A program made the translations under genes and the position numbers. A DNA stretch of 64,000 nt. Origin: Flabesymbios commensalis. Taxonomy: Eukaryota; Annelida; Polychaeta; Terebellida; Flabelligeridae. The notes beneath the pieces are model-generated. The model searched no databases, was not told where the DNA came from, and saw nothing but the letters and a program-made list of their open reading frames with translations. The stretch lies in NCBI GenBank assembly GCA_964017125.1, contig OZ024902.1:106808560-106872559 (forward strand), in the 5' to 3' direction. This document shows, piece by piece, positions 32,531-44,379 of this stretch; the first letter of the stretch is position 1; every line of letters starts with the position of its first letter.

Positions 32531-33305
32531 TGTCAATGAAAAATATTAGATAAAGGTGAAGGAAGATACAAAAAGGAATGTCTGTGGTGTTTTGATGTAT
32601 TAATTGATGTTATTGATAAATTATGTTAATATCGTCACATATAGGCCTATGTGTTAATTTAATATATTCTTGATATATTGATCTAGGCTCGGCTAATAGG
32701 CCTTACATGGTTTGTGTGGCAAGAAAAAATACAAGCACAATTATGTTTTATTACATTTTATTAGATATATTTGGATTAATAATTTAAACAACTCAGTCGC
32801 CGACACCATATTTGCGAAGAACAGAAAAAATAAGGTAGCTATCAGTAACAGTATATTTATTTAAACAACTAATCCGCCGACATCATAATTTACGGGAAAC
32901 AGACAGAAAAACTTTATTATCAGCAGAGAATTATAGGTCTATGATTATCAGTAACAGTATATCTCTTCTAGTAGGCAAATCTCTTAGAATATTTGATGTT
33001 TAATATTATAAGTAACCTATTGTAACCTATTGTATAGTGTATGGTCATCTAGGAATTATATTTGGGCTATGCCCAAATATATTGATTTTACAACGGAACT
33101 TTAAACTTATTATATTTGGGCTAGATCTATGCCCAACAACATTTCACAACATTTATAACATTTTTCTTATTTAGGAATGCACATTTATAATAATAAAAAA
33201 ATATTATTATTATTTAAATAGTATATAGACTATCTCCGTATAATTTTGTTATCATTGTATAGGGCCTAGTCTACATAGCCTATATTTTCACATTCAATAA
33301 AGAGT

Positions 33306-33988
33306 AGTCTATAGTAAAAGTCACTTTAAATCTGTCACTTTCGCGTTGCATGTTTTTCGCTCATTGCTCAAGCAATTTTCATCCGATTCTCAGTGTTCAG
33401 CACAGACAAAAAATAGGTGGGGACATTTGTCTCACTACCCTGGAAAAAAAGGAGACATTTGACCTCTAAGTGCGTAATTGAGGCCCAGTGTTCAGCACAG
33501 ACAAGAAATGGGTGGGGACATTTGTCTCACTACCATGGAAAAAAAGGAGACATTTGACCTCCAAGTGCGTAATTGACGCGATATCGCGGCCTGTGCTGAA
33601 CACTGGATTCTCATGAAATTTGACAAGCGTTAGTTTCTACTCTTACGACACCTGCCCTGAAAATTTCAGGGAAAAATATTATGTAGTTTAAAAGTTAGAC
33701 CATTTGACATGTAGTTTTTGCGAATTGTGACGCTTCTCTATAAACCCATTGAACGCTATCAGTATCAGCTTGAATCACGAAATTCCACTACATTTCAAAT
33801 GGTCTAACTTTTGAAATAGGCCTACTCATTCAAATTTCACGAAATTTTCAGGGTAGGCGCCGGAATAGTTGAAAAGAGTGCTTGCAAAATTTCATGGAAA
33901 TTGATTCAGAATTGACTGAGAAATCAGCGAAAAACACCCAACGCTGGTGGAAGTTGACTGCAGTGCAACTATTATACTATGTAGACTA
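33306..33988. mobile_element. Foldback MITE, copy 2 (inverted relative to 31228-31668), interrupted
   Basis: It starts AGTCTATAGTAAAAGTCACT and ends CAACGCTGGTGGAAGTTGAC followed by GTAGACTA. It is the reverse complement of copy 1 apart from the 215-bp insertion at 33391-33605. Confidence 0.75.
33391..33605. mobile_element. 215-bp CAGTG...CACTG MITE inserted in the foldback element
   Basis: Perfect 15-bp ends CAGTGTTCAGCACAG and CTGTGCTGAACACTG, with GATTCT on both sides. Copy 1 of the host MITE gives the empty site. Inside are two tandem units with GGTGGGGACATTTGTCTCAC and GGAGACATTTGACCTC. Confidence 0.85.
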
Positions 33989-34019
33989 ATTTGTTTTATA
34001 ATGCATTCTAACGTTGTGC

Positions 34020-34150
34020 CTGAGTCTGAGAGGCTGTGGCGAACCTTCCTATGACATTTGTGGCGAACCTTCCAAAGCTGTGGCGAACCTTCAAATTTTG
34101 TGGCGAACCCTTATGTGGCGAAACTTCCCTGTGCATGTGGCGAAGTCCCC
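34020..34150. repeat. TGTGGCGAACCTTCC minisatellite, inverted relative to 31790-31912
   Basis: Five or six copies of TGTGGCGAACCTTC. Flanking TAACGTTGTG and ATTCTAACGTT also match the other array in inverted orientation, so it is one element present twice rather than chance. Confidence 0.7.
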
Positions 34151-34724
34151 GAACCTTCCAGTGGTGAGTCACTGAGTGGGCGATAAAACGTGAATAATTA
34201 TTATAAGCGGTTCGTCATCGTTAACAAGTCCGAAAAAAATTACCAGTCGGGTAACGTTAACGTTTCCAAACTTTATTAGGGTCTACAGTTTAGGCCTACG
34301 TCAATCTTTATCGCAGGACGGGTCTACACTCTAACTTTATTAACTTTCTTCACACTTCAAAACAAGGACTTCACTGCAGAGTAGGGCCTAGCTCAGAACG
34401 AGGCATTCACCTTCACCTTTGTTCAAAGCCTTCTCTAAATTCTACTTCTAGATATACCCGTGGCTAGAACCGTGGCTGAAGTCACTTTATTGGGGAATCT
34501 AAAGTGCCTCAGCTATGGCATGTATGGTTGGAACTGGAAGTGATGTTTGTTCATGTTGTTAGTTCATGTATTGTAGTTTGTTTTCATTAATAAACCGGGT
34601 GAGAGGGTTTTATTGCCTGCAGCTTTATTTCTTACGCATTTTTAGGCTAAATAATTGTGTTGTAGCTGTAACCTGTACTGCCATTTATCTATACTGGAGG
34701 TCAAAATAAGTTACTAAGACTCTA

Positions 34725-34945
34725 ACTTAGAGTCTAAGTCTAAGACTAAGACTAAGTTAGTAAGTAGGTAAGTTACTTTTACTCAGACTCAGAGACAGAG
34801 TCCATGACCATGGCATGGGCATGGCCGCATGGGCATGGATGATGGAGTCAGACTCACTCAGCCATGTCAACACTGAGACAATGAGAGTGAGACTGACTGA
34901 GACAGTGAAAGTGAGACTGAGAGTGAGACTGAGTAGATCTAGGCA
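34725..34945. repeat. Simple-sequence stretch (CTAAGA, GAGACT types)
   Basis: Runs such as TAAGTCTAAGACTAAGACTA and GAGTGAGACTGAGACAGTG variants. Open frames on both strands here are low complexity and not called. Confidence 0.6.
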
Positions 34946-36536
34946 CATTCAAACAGTCATTGTGATGGGTTTTTTCGTGTTTTTTTCAGGATTTATGTGA
35001 ATTTGTGATACACTGCAATAAAATACATATTTTTCTCTTTTTGTTTGTTCTTTTTGCTCACAATTCCTGGTAGAAATAAAGCCGATATTGTAGAAATTAA
35101 AAAAGTAATTTGCTTTGAATGGCACTTTTATCTCCTTTTCCGGGGGTTCCCATCATTAGATTTCTTGCAATTATGAAAAATGGTGCCAGCTCTCGCCTTT
35201 AATTCCATAATTGTTGCAACAAGTGCTTGAAGAGGTAAGTGGAACAGGCATGCTGTGGCCCCTTCTGATATTTTTTTACTCAGGTGCCATTTATTAATTT
35301 TTAGCCACTGCCCACTAGTTTGCCCATGGTAAAACCTGAGTGAAGTTTTGTTTGCACTTCCTCTCCTGAAAATTTCTAGGAGATCATTGAGCTCTCCTCG
35401 TGGCGTGCAAAGCATGCTGAAAGTGATTTTTTAGGCTTATTTAGCTTCAAAATGTTTACTTTTGGTGATCGCCAAGAGCGCTGTGTATTGCTCTCCTTGC
35501 CTTGGTTAAAGAGCGCAAGAGGAGCGCCAGCGCCATCGCGCTCCTTATAAATGGAGGACTGGGGCGCACCGAGGGTAAAAAAGGGAATTTCTTGGCTATA
35601 AGGATGAGAATCTATCAAAATTTTTCTTTTTCCATGACCCCCTCGTGGACTTGAATGGGGCCGGAGGCTATGCCCAAATTTATGATTGTTATGTGATGTA
35701 TTTGCTCTGTTACAGTATTGCGGGGCACTCATTGGGTGCCCTGATCAATGTATCTTAAAACCTGATATATACGGATAGCACATCTCAGTAGTTTTATTCA
35801 GCTGCTTCCGAAAGTTCAAGTGTCTGGGTGATGATTTGGCTTCTGTATCCCTGCCAGAATTTGCAATAGAAAGGTCACAGCTTTTGGATGTTTTTATCAT
35901 TAGCTCAGATTTTGATCTGGCACAGCATTTTTCTTGCTCAGTGAAAACTGTGGAATGTGGTCAAATATTTATTCTAGCATGTCGGCAGTTACGAAAAAAG
36001 GCTCAGCATAATTTTATTGGACAATTTTATAATTTATTGAATCTACCTACACTGAGTGAGTGAGTGAGTCAGAGACTCAGAGTCTATACTAATTCTATAG
36101 TATAGTCTGTCCGAAGGTGGAGAATGGTTCAAAATGAAAGTTAGCTTATCCAGTCTGTCAATTCTCGAGGGATTGTCACGAAATTTTGCAACCATTAGGG
36201 CCTATTATCTAGTGGTTTGGCAACAACCCTGAGAATTTCACGAAATTCCATTGAGTATTTCAAAAGTTAGACCATTTGACTGGTAACGCAATTCTGAGAA
36301 TAAACCGGAATGGAAGTTGACAGGTCGGAGACGACCGCAGATTGTAGTACGTACTTTGTTCGTTGGAGACTGTTGTTTGACGTACGCACGATGTACTTTG
36401 TTCGATGTACTTTGTTTGACTTACGCCCCACCTTTCATTGTAGTACAGCATCACCTATTATATGGATCAGCACCGATCGCTATCAAAATGATTGTGAGAC
36501 GTACTAATATTGACCATTTTCGAAAGCAAAACAAGT

Positions 36537-38134
36537 CAGGACTCGTCAAATCGGGTGCCCGGGAGCCCGGGGCTACCAGTTGAGTTTGCAGCCAGAGCCA
36601 GGCGGGCTACCAGTAGCAATGCCAGCGTAATTACGACGTTGTGTGCCGTGCATCCGTTTATATGGGAAAATAACACTTTGCTATTGGCTTGCTATTAGTG
36701 TTTTTTTGCCAGATGTTTTTGAAAATTATGTGATATATTCTAAAGACTATATTCATTCACTTGCTCTAGTTTAAATCGCTCTATCTCTGTCAGAACGTCC
36801 ATATTTGTACAAGATTCGACCATTGTTTATGTTGAGATTCTGTGAATTCAGATTTCAGCCATCTTGTTTTTCACGGGAAATACTGATTCGACTCGGTTGC
36901 ATAAATTAGGTTATTTCGAGAACGCCGTTGTTCAATATTTGCATGGCCTTTGACCTGTGTCAAGCAGACTACTTAATTATAATAATATCCGCGGGAAATT
37001 AAATTTGGAGCAGTAGAAGTATATAAATTATGCCTATAAACAACGGATATCCGTATAATTTATGTCAAGATAAATAGCTATAAACTATGATGGAATAGGT
37101 TGTTTTAAGTCAGATATTATTTTCCTTCCATCCATAAGTGATATTGCATCGGATCGCAAACACAGGGGGGGGGGGTCACAAAACTGGCACAACGCCACAT
37201 TCCGGCCCTTCATACACGCATGTGTTGATCAGCAGAGAGCTGATCGCTTTTCTTTAGGCCTATATGACGAAGAAGTGTCTTTCCATACAGGACTGTAGGT
37301 ATTGGTAATCGTACGTTGCCATCATTTTTGTATTACCAGTTTTTCATGCACAATTAGCATTAGGTGATGTGTAGGCCTACATAAAACTGCTTAGCGCTAC
37401 ACTAATCAGTATGCAGAGCCATATCAAACTCTGCAAGGTACACTGAAGTAACGCAGCATACATGTACGCTTGTTCACCTTTGTTTGTAAACACATTGTCC
37501 CACGTGGACGTAGTCATTCAAAGACTGTCACTTACTGGTAGACCCTCGTACATATAGGCCTACCAGTAGCCTAAGTAGTAGTCTTATTGTGGGCTTTTCT
37601 GGCTGTCACCTCTCTCAACAGAATTGAAGTTTGAACAACATATTCATATGCTGGCAATGGCAAGTTAATTAACTTGCATAAGACAACCCACACACAATAT
37701 ATGTACAGTAGAATAATCATGTGATCATGGTGATAACAAGACATTTTTACTCAATTACGAGGAACAAACTTCTAAATGGACATGCTTATAAGCAGTCTAA
37801 ATAATTAAATGTTTTGAGAAAAAAGGCTAGTCTATTATATACAATATAGCTATAGGCTCTAAAAAATTATACAAATTAGATTCTAATAGAAATACTGTAG
37901 GCCTTAGATAGTCATACAACATTGGACTAGTCTACTAGTCTACTAGTCATGATACTTGAAATCCACCAGACCCTTACCAATAATGAGAGACGGTGCCTCA
38001 TACTCTACACTTTAATATCCGACTATGAGAGCAACACTTTTGTATGGGCTACCGATATGCATTGGGGGCTTACAAACTTTTAATGTTGGTAGCCCAGCGG
38101 GCTACCAGCCATTCTAGAAATTTGACGAGCCCTG
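36537..38134. mobile_element. 1.6-kb hAT-like element, CAGGACTCGTCAAAT ends
   Basis: Ends CAGGACTCGTCAAAT and ATTTGACGAGCCCTG are inverted repeats, flanked by CAAGT on both sides. Next to the ends are GGGGCTACCAG and GGGCTACCAGCC. It is probably non-autonomous; no long frame is present. Confidence 0.7.
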
Positions 38135-38466
38135 CAAGTATTCCGAAATTTAGATATAACTGTGCCATCTCAAACCAGAACAACGTTACTGGCTGTTTAT
38201 AGTTTTGAGTATTTTGTAGAACAAAATCAAGGGGTGATTTTGATATGAGCCTTTTGTTGTTTATACAAGAAACTAGTGGGAGAGCAGTTAAAATACCAAC
38301 GGATTTCGAAAGAGGAATGTAAAGTATAACCTTACAAAGAATTTATGGTTGCCTTTTTAATAGTTTGTATTTAAAAATCTGAACCAGCAGAAACCTGAGC
38401 GTACGTCCATTAACGTCAGATTTTCGTTGACGTACGCTAGTTGAAATTGATATATATTCCAATATA

Positions 38467-38827
38467 CAGGGTTCGCATGGTCCTGGAAATCCTGGGAAGT
38501 CCTTGAATTTAAAAAGAAAAAAATCAGGCCTTGAAAGTCCTTGAGTTTTGTTAAAAATGCTTGAAAGTCCTGGAATTTTAAATAGTGAGAAAAGAGATTG
38601 CAAAAATGATGTGTTGCTAGAGTCTAATACTTAATAGCAAGGACAATTTTTTGGTATGTAAATTGTCTTTTAAAAGATATAGAAAATGTAGTTTCAAGTT
38701 GTAATTGGGAAATAAATATATTGAGTTATTGTGTACACTTAAGTCCTTGAAGAATCTTATTAGGTCCTGGAAAAGTCCTTGAAAATCCCGAAATTCTGTG
38801 TTTTCATGGGAGTATATATGAACCCTG
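38467..38827. mobile_element. 361-bp CAGGGTTC-ended MITE
   Basis: Ends CAGGGTTC and GAACCCTG with AATATA on both sides. The interior repeats TCCTTGAAAGTCCTTGAG-like phrases. Confidence 0.75.
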
Positions 38828-39994
38828 AATATAATTAATTTTATTAGGGGCCTACTGCATCATTTTTTTACTGGGCCCCATAGGTCTATTGATATAGCTA
38901 CAGTGGATTATGCCAAAGGCAAAGCAGGTGTATTAGCACTGGCATTAATTAATTAATATATATATTATTTTTAAATGATTTAGAAATGAAGAGGTTTATA
39001 TAGCTACAGCGGACTATGTATTGGCGCTGGCATGCCACAGCACACTTATGACACTCAAATCGTTTGATGATTGTTCGTTTTTCACAATATGTATTGTAAC
39101 TCCCAATCATTCTAGAACCACGAGAAAAGACGATAAACACCCCACCAAAGCCTGCTACTGCTAATTTCCTCACATTTAAATATACTGTGTGATTCTCAGG
39201 TTTTATTTGAATACTTTTCAAAAGTCGAAAAACTGGACAGTGCCAAAACTGATCCTGAAAATTTCGTAAAAAAATATTGGGTAGTTCAAAAGTTAGACCA
39301 TTTGACATGTAGTATTCTCAGAATTGCGTTACATGTCAAATGGTCTAACTTTTTAAATACTAAATGAAATTTAGCGAAATTTTCAGGGTTGCTGCCAAAT
39401 GATCAGATAATAATGGTTGCAAAATTTCGTGACAATCGCTTGAGAATTGACTGACTGGATACCAAAAAGCTAACTTTCATTTTGGACCATCCTCCACCGT
39501 CGGACAGACTATAAATTAAGTAGGCCTACAGGCTATATAGGCTACAATTTCAGTACAATGTCAATCAAATAGCCAAAGAAATTTTCAAAATTGCCTGACA
39601 ATGATATTTTGTGATTTTGTCTGATGAGAGTGAGACTGATCAAGTCACAAATAAACAAGTGGTGTTAGTGATAAACTCAAAAGATGCGTCTTGTCATTTG
39701 TGCCCCTGATCACTGATGGCAATGATTTCCATTTTGTTTTGATTGGTTGAATAGTTTTTAAGTACTTATTGTCAATTTTATAGCATAAAATGAGTAGGGT
39801 GGTTGAGGGTATTTTCGCGCAGGGGGTATTTTCGCGCACCTCATTTTTTTTTTGCCCTGGTTCTTGAAGGGTTTTGTAAATTTTTATTATGTTTTGATTG
39901 TCGGTCATTGACCGACCTGTGTTTTAATGCCGCGGATATAAAAATTGTGTCGTTTCGCGGCAAACTTTTTTTTCATCGGCCATTAAAATAGTCC

Positions 39995-41209
39995 CTTTTT
40001 ATCCCCCGCCCATAGGGGAAGGGGGATTTTAGTCGCGCCAGGATTCTGTCTGGCATCAGATTTTCTTGTGGGCGCAAAAACAAAAAAACACCGGTTAATT
40101 TTTCTGAAATTTTAACATGACATTCCTAGCAACATGGGGATGTGCAAGTGATTCTTTAAAGATGCTACCAAAATTCAAAATGGCCGCCAAAGGTCAACTC
40201 CAAAAAAATTTGTGGGCGCAAAAACTGATAACCTAAAATCAGAAATTATTCAAATGTTACTATCACACTTCCCACCATATGGAAATGTGCAGGTGACATT
40301 TTCATGGTTTTACTGAAATTCAAAATGGCCGCCACGGACCAACTTTAATTTTTTGGGGTGTGCGAAAACTCAAAAATTAGTTTGGTCATTTTTTTAAATG
40401 CCAACATCACATTCCTAGCAGCATGTGGATGTGCAATTGATTTTTTAAAGATGCTACCAAAATTCAAAATGGCCGCCAGAAGTCAACTCCAAATTTTTTT
40501 GTGGGTGCAAAGACTTTAAAACCTAAAGTCAGAAATTCTTCTTCTTTTACTATCACATCCCCACAATATGGAGATGTGCAGGTGACTTTTTCTAGGTTTT
40601 ACTTAAATTCAAAATGGCCGCCACGGATCAACTTCAATTTTTTTGGGGGCCCAAAAAACTCAAAAAATTAGTTTTGTCATTTTTTTTAAATTTTAACATC
40701 ACATTCCCAGCAACAAGTGGATGTGCGAGTGATTTTTTTAAGATGCTACAAAAATCCAAAATGGTCGCCAGAAGTAAACTACAAAATAAACGTCTGAAAT
40801 TAATCAAATTTTTTACAATCACATTCCCCACAATATGTAGATGTGCAGGTGATTTTTTAAGGTTTTGTTGAAATTCAAAATGGCCGCCACGGATCAATTT
40901 CTATTTTTTTAAAGTCGCAACAATTTGAAGTCGTAAATTATTCAAATTTTACTATCACATTCCCCACGATATAGAGATGTGCATGTGATTTTTTCAAGGT
41001 TTTTTACTGAAATTTAAAATGGTTTGCCATGCATGAACCTAATTTTTTGTGAGCGCAAAAACTCAAAAATTGAAGTCCGAAATAATGTGTAGGTGATTTT
41101 ACTGAAGTTTAAAATGGCCACCACAAGTCGACTTTTAAAATATTTGTGACCGCAAAAAATTCTAACCCAATTTATGGCGGGGGATTATATAGGACTTCAG
41201 TCCTCTTGG
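39995..41209 (-). repeat. Tandem-repeat-cored element, family B, copy 1
   Basis: Ends are TTTTTATCCCCCGCC and GGCGGGGGATTATATAGGAC followed by TTCAGTCCTCTTG. The core has about seven units of 130-150 bp containing ATGTGCAGGTGATTTTT and ATTCAAAATGGCCGCCA. Read on the minus strand it starts CAAGAGGACTGAAGTCC, like family A. Frames on both strands here are repeat translations. Confidence 0.8.
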
Positions 41210-44200
41210 TTTTTTCAGTCCCGGAAAATGCCGATTTTTTTTACTTCTAAAACTAAAAATCAGTAAAATTACACTTTTTTATGTTTTTATATAGATTATT
41301 TATTAAGATCTCGCCCTCCACTACGTTCCGGGTTAGAACGCAGAATGTATCTGAAACGTAAGATACTCACATCGTCACATATGGTTGAAATGGTTGAAAT
41401 ATTTTTAGAGAAGTGTTTTAAAAATGCTATCACTTGATAAATAACTGAGTGAATGTTTCAAAATAAGGTGAGTGGCTTCATAAAAAGTCAGTAAGCTAGG
41501 TGAAGTCAATTAAAATGTATTTTGAGGGCAGTAATAGGGGTTAAATCGATCGTATGTCACATATGACACTCGGTCTTACAGTTCAGATATTTGTATTGCT
41601 TGCTAACCCGTAACATGTGGAGGGTGAGATTTTGCTAACTAAAAATGGGGGATGTTTTATGACAGCAGTCAGGATCAAAGCCTTAGGCTATAGCTGTATT
41701 AAGCCTATGGCTTATAGCAGGGGTTGAAAATAACCAAGATTGAGCACCAGCCCTGCGGGCTGGTAACTTGAAAAAATTACCAGCCCTTACAACTTTTCAC
41801 CAGCCCTTATTTTTGCTACCATTTTTTCCCAATTCATTAATTATCAGATTGGCAGTAATCATGCCGGGCAAAGCTTAGTCTAGGCAAATTTTTTGTATAT
41901 GTTAGTTGTCGACTTGTTGTCATTTTGACCACTGGGTAGGTAAGAAATATATTTTATTTTATGTCACTTTAACCAAGCGGTAGGTAGGAATTTTTTTCAC
42001 TTGATGCCAAATTCACTTCCATAGTAGTACCAGTATTCTGTACATATCTTACAGATTCATCTGCAAATATCCCAGACAAACAGTGTTCTGAGGCCGAGTT
42101 GAGTAAAGTTGAAAACATTCAATTTTCTTTTGTAGCCTAAGTCTTCAGTTCCAAGTTCTGTTTTTGGCATGTTGAGGCTTAGCCCCAGTGGCTGAAACAG
42201 GTTTCAGCCACAGATTGACCGCGTACAAAATCGTGGGACATTTCAGTTCCATGCCCGCATGCTCAGCTCAGAGGTCGCACAGTCATTAAAAAGTTATGAA
42301 CATTTTTTGGACCTTGGGGTGGAAATCGTTCTCAGTCACTGTCATGTTCAATTTTTCGGGTGAAGCAAATACATCAATCCACGGCCTCCCTTTTATTATG
42401 ATTTCCTGGCTAAGTCGTTGCATGCTGTGATAATTGCAAAATGACATTCCTGAATAAAAATCTTTATTCCTTGAAGTAATTATTGTACTTAACAGCCAAT
42501 AAATTTCATTGGAACGGCTTATAACAGAGATTGCCATTCCTACCTATTTTTGGGCTGTACCAGAATGGAGGAATTATATTATTTCGATGCTTGTAGTTGT
42601 ACTGAGTGGGAGAAGTGAGGAAAGGGAGTAGGAGGGAATGTTGAGTGTCAGCGGAATAATGTTAAAGATAAAGTATCAACAGACAACAACAGGATGGTTA
42701 GGCTAATAGTAGAGGGGAAGTAAAGTAGAACTCATTTTATGGTAATTACTAGAATGAGGGAGTGGAGAGGGGAAATTATGGATGCCGAATTACATGGTAG
42801 GGCTGTAGCCCTTCAAGTCAGAGCCCCACGGACGAATAGGAGATTAGCTTGTAGTTAGTCAAAATTATTCTATTTACTGTTATCTAGTTAAATAGATAAT
42901 AATATTTACTAATTGTCTAATAGAGATGAAGAGTGTCTAGTCTGTCCTACGGTAAAGGACACACTAGTTTTTCGAAAGTAAGACTATTTGACATGTAATT
43001 TAATTCAGCAGTTAAAACAGAGCGTAAGTTTAATCAAATTAATGGGTTTATAGAGGGATGTCGCAATTAGCAAGTTACTGCAAAGTATATACTGTAACTT
43101 TAAAACTACACAGTATTTTTAACCGCCGGTACCGAATATATTTGTTTTTTTCTTCATTTTTTACTACCGCACGAAGTACTACCTTTGAGCATTTTAAAGA
43201 TAAATTGTGACATGAATTAGCAATATTTGAAAAGAGTTGACCTCCATTTTATGAAATCTGAATAATTTTCACTCACTCGAAGTTGTGAATTGCGTCAGCA
43301 AGAAACAACTTTGAGTGGGTTAAAATTTTGATTGAATATTTGATGGTTAGAGGGTTAATAAATTTGTCATTGGGAGATGGCAAAACAAAAATTGATTGCT
43401 CTTTCAAGTTCAAGAATGAGGAATTTTTTGAGGGAGAGGCTGGGGTGATGGGTCAAACTTTTTTATTTTGTTTTTAATTATTGCACAGTAACCGCACCTG
43501 CTTTTTAAAACATTTTTGAAAGTATTTTTTCAGGGAGGGGGAGGGAGGTACATGTATGAGGTTTTGTGGCAATTGAAGAAAAAAAAGCTATATTTAATTT
43601 TCAATCTGCATGTTCAGCTCATCTAAAATTCAGATTGATTTTGTCTTTGGGTGGTACCATTATCACCTGCTTTACAAATTATAATGGTGCTGCTGCAATG
43701 CTTGGATGCCTTAGGGAAACTTTGTTTTCACTATTTATTGCACAAAACATTTTAAAAGTGAGAAGTCTGTACTATAATAAATAATGGTGTGAAAGAAATC
43801 ATAATTTTATTGTTTCTAATTACCAGTTTATATACATGATATAGTGACAGCTTTTGTAATTTTCATTCACTTGGATCAGATTTTATAGTGGATTTTTATT
43901 CTAATGTTCAGAAACTTGGAACACCTGCTCAACCAAGAAGATGGCCGGACAAATTTGAAAATGACATGGATCATATTTAAAAGAGTCATCATTGGGACAT
44001 TTTTGTTTTTTTCTTGTAAGCACAATGTAGTCACTGGTTTCTTTTCTAATTTCCAATAAATGACCTAGCTCTTCAGCGCTTAGGGTTATTCACATCTGAT
44101 TTTTTGGAAAACCTTCTTGTATCACTTTCAGATGACATGCTGTACTATTATCATGATTATGTGTGTTTCAGAATGTGCTAATTGTATTGACATATCATTT

Positions 44201-44245
44201 TGGAAACTAGCAGATACATACTACAGTTTTATCTGTATATAATAC

Positions 44246-44272
44246 ATGGACAAACCTAAAAAGAAGAAGTGA
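44246..44272 (+). promoter_or_regulatory. Short upstream open reading frame of the NIPAL2-like gene
   Basis: ATG...TGA encoding MDKPKKKK ends two bases before the predicted start. If the transcript begins upstream it could lower or gate translation. The transcription start is not known. Confidence 0.4.
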
Positions 44273-44274
44273 CA

Positions 44275-44379
44275 ATGGAGGATGTAAATACTACCATGAC
44301 AACTACATCCACTGTCACTCCTGCCAATTTTTCTACTACTATTATCCCAGAAGAAGAAGTGATTGGCAGTCCCTATAGG
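44275..44379 (+). CDS. NIPAL2: NIPAL2 exon 1 (start)
   Basis: Reads MEDVNTTMTTTSTVTPANFS then TTIIPEEEVIGSPYR, donor GTATAT, phase 0. The start was chosen because it is the only ATG that gives a frame joining exon 2 without a stop and places a Thr-rich, glycosylatable leader before the first membrane span, as in NIPAL proteins. Confidence 0.75.

Larger units (their letters stand above)
36101..39513. mobile_element. Composite element bounded by ~200-bp inverted repeats with TATAGTCTGTCCGA ends
   Basis: The left end TATAGTCTGTCCGAAGGTGG and AAAATGAAAGTTAGCTT is matched in reverse at the right end (TTTTGGACCATCCTCCACCG then CGGACAGACTATA). Both arms also share AAATTTCGTGACAATC-like and TTAGACCATTTGAC segments. 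Two other elements with their own target duplications lie inside. No transposase frame seen. Confidence 0.6.
29548..44274. other. Intergenic region between the two divergent genes, filled with mobile-element debris
   Basis: No exon of either gene was recognised here, though 5' non-coding exons and both promoters should lie somewhere in it. It holds foldback MITEs, elements with CAG...CTG ends, a nested composite and a tandem-repeat element, listed separately. Short open frames at 35376-35732 (minus) and 35836-36063 (plus) show no recognisable motif and I leave them uncalled. Confidence 0.6.

Noticed and set aside
35376-35732. 118-codon minus-strand open frame
   Set aside because: No motif, no splice context, and it lies in a repeat-rich intergenic stretch; length is possible by chance.
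35836-36063. 75-codon plus-strand open frame (MASVSLPEFAIERS...)
   Set aside because: Composition is protein-like, but I see no motif or linked exon, and it runs into a GAGT simple repeat.
40614-40897. Overlapping open frames on both strands
   Set aside because: They lie entirely in family B tandem units.
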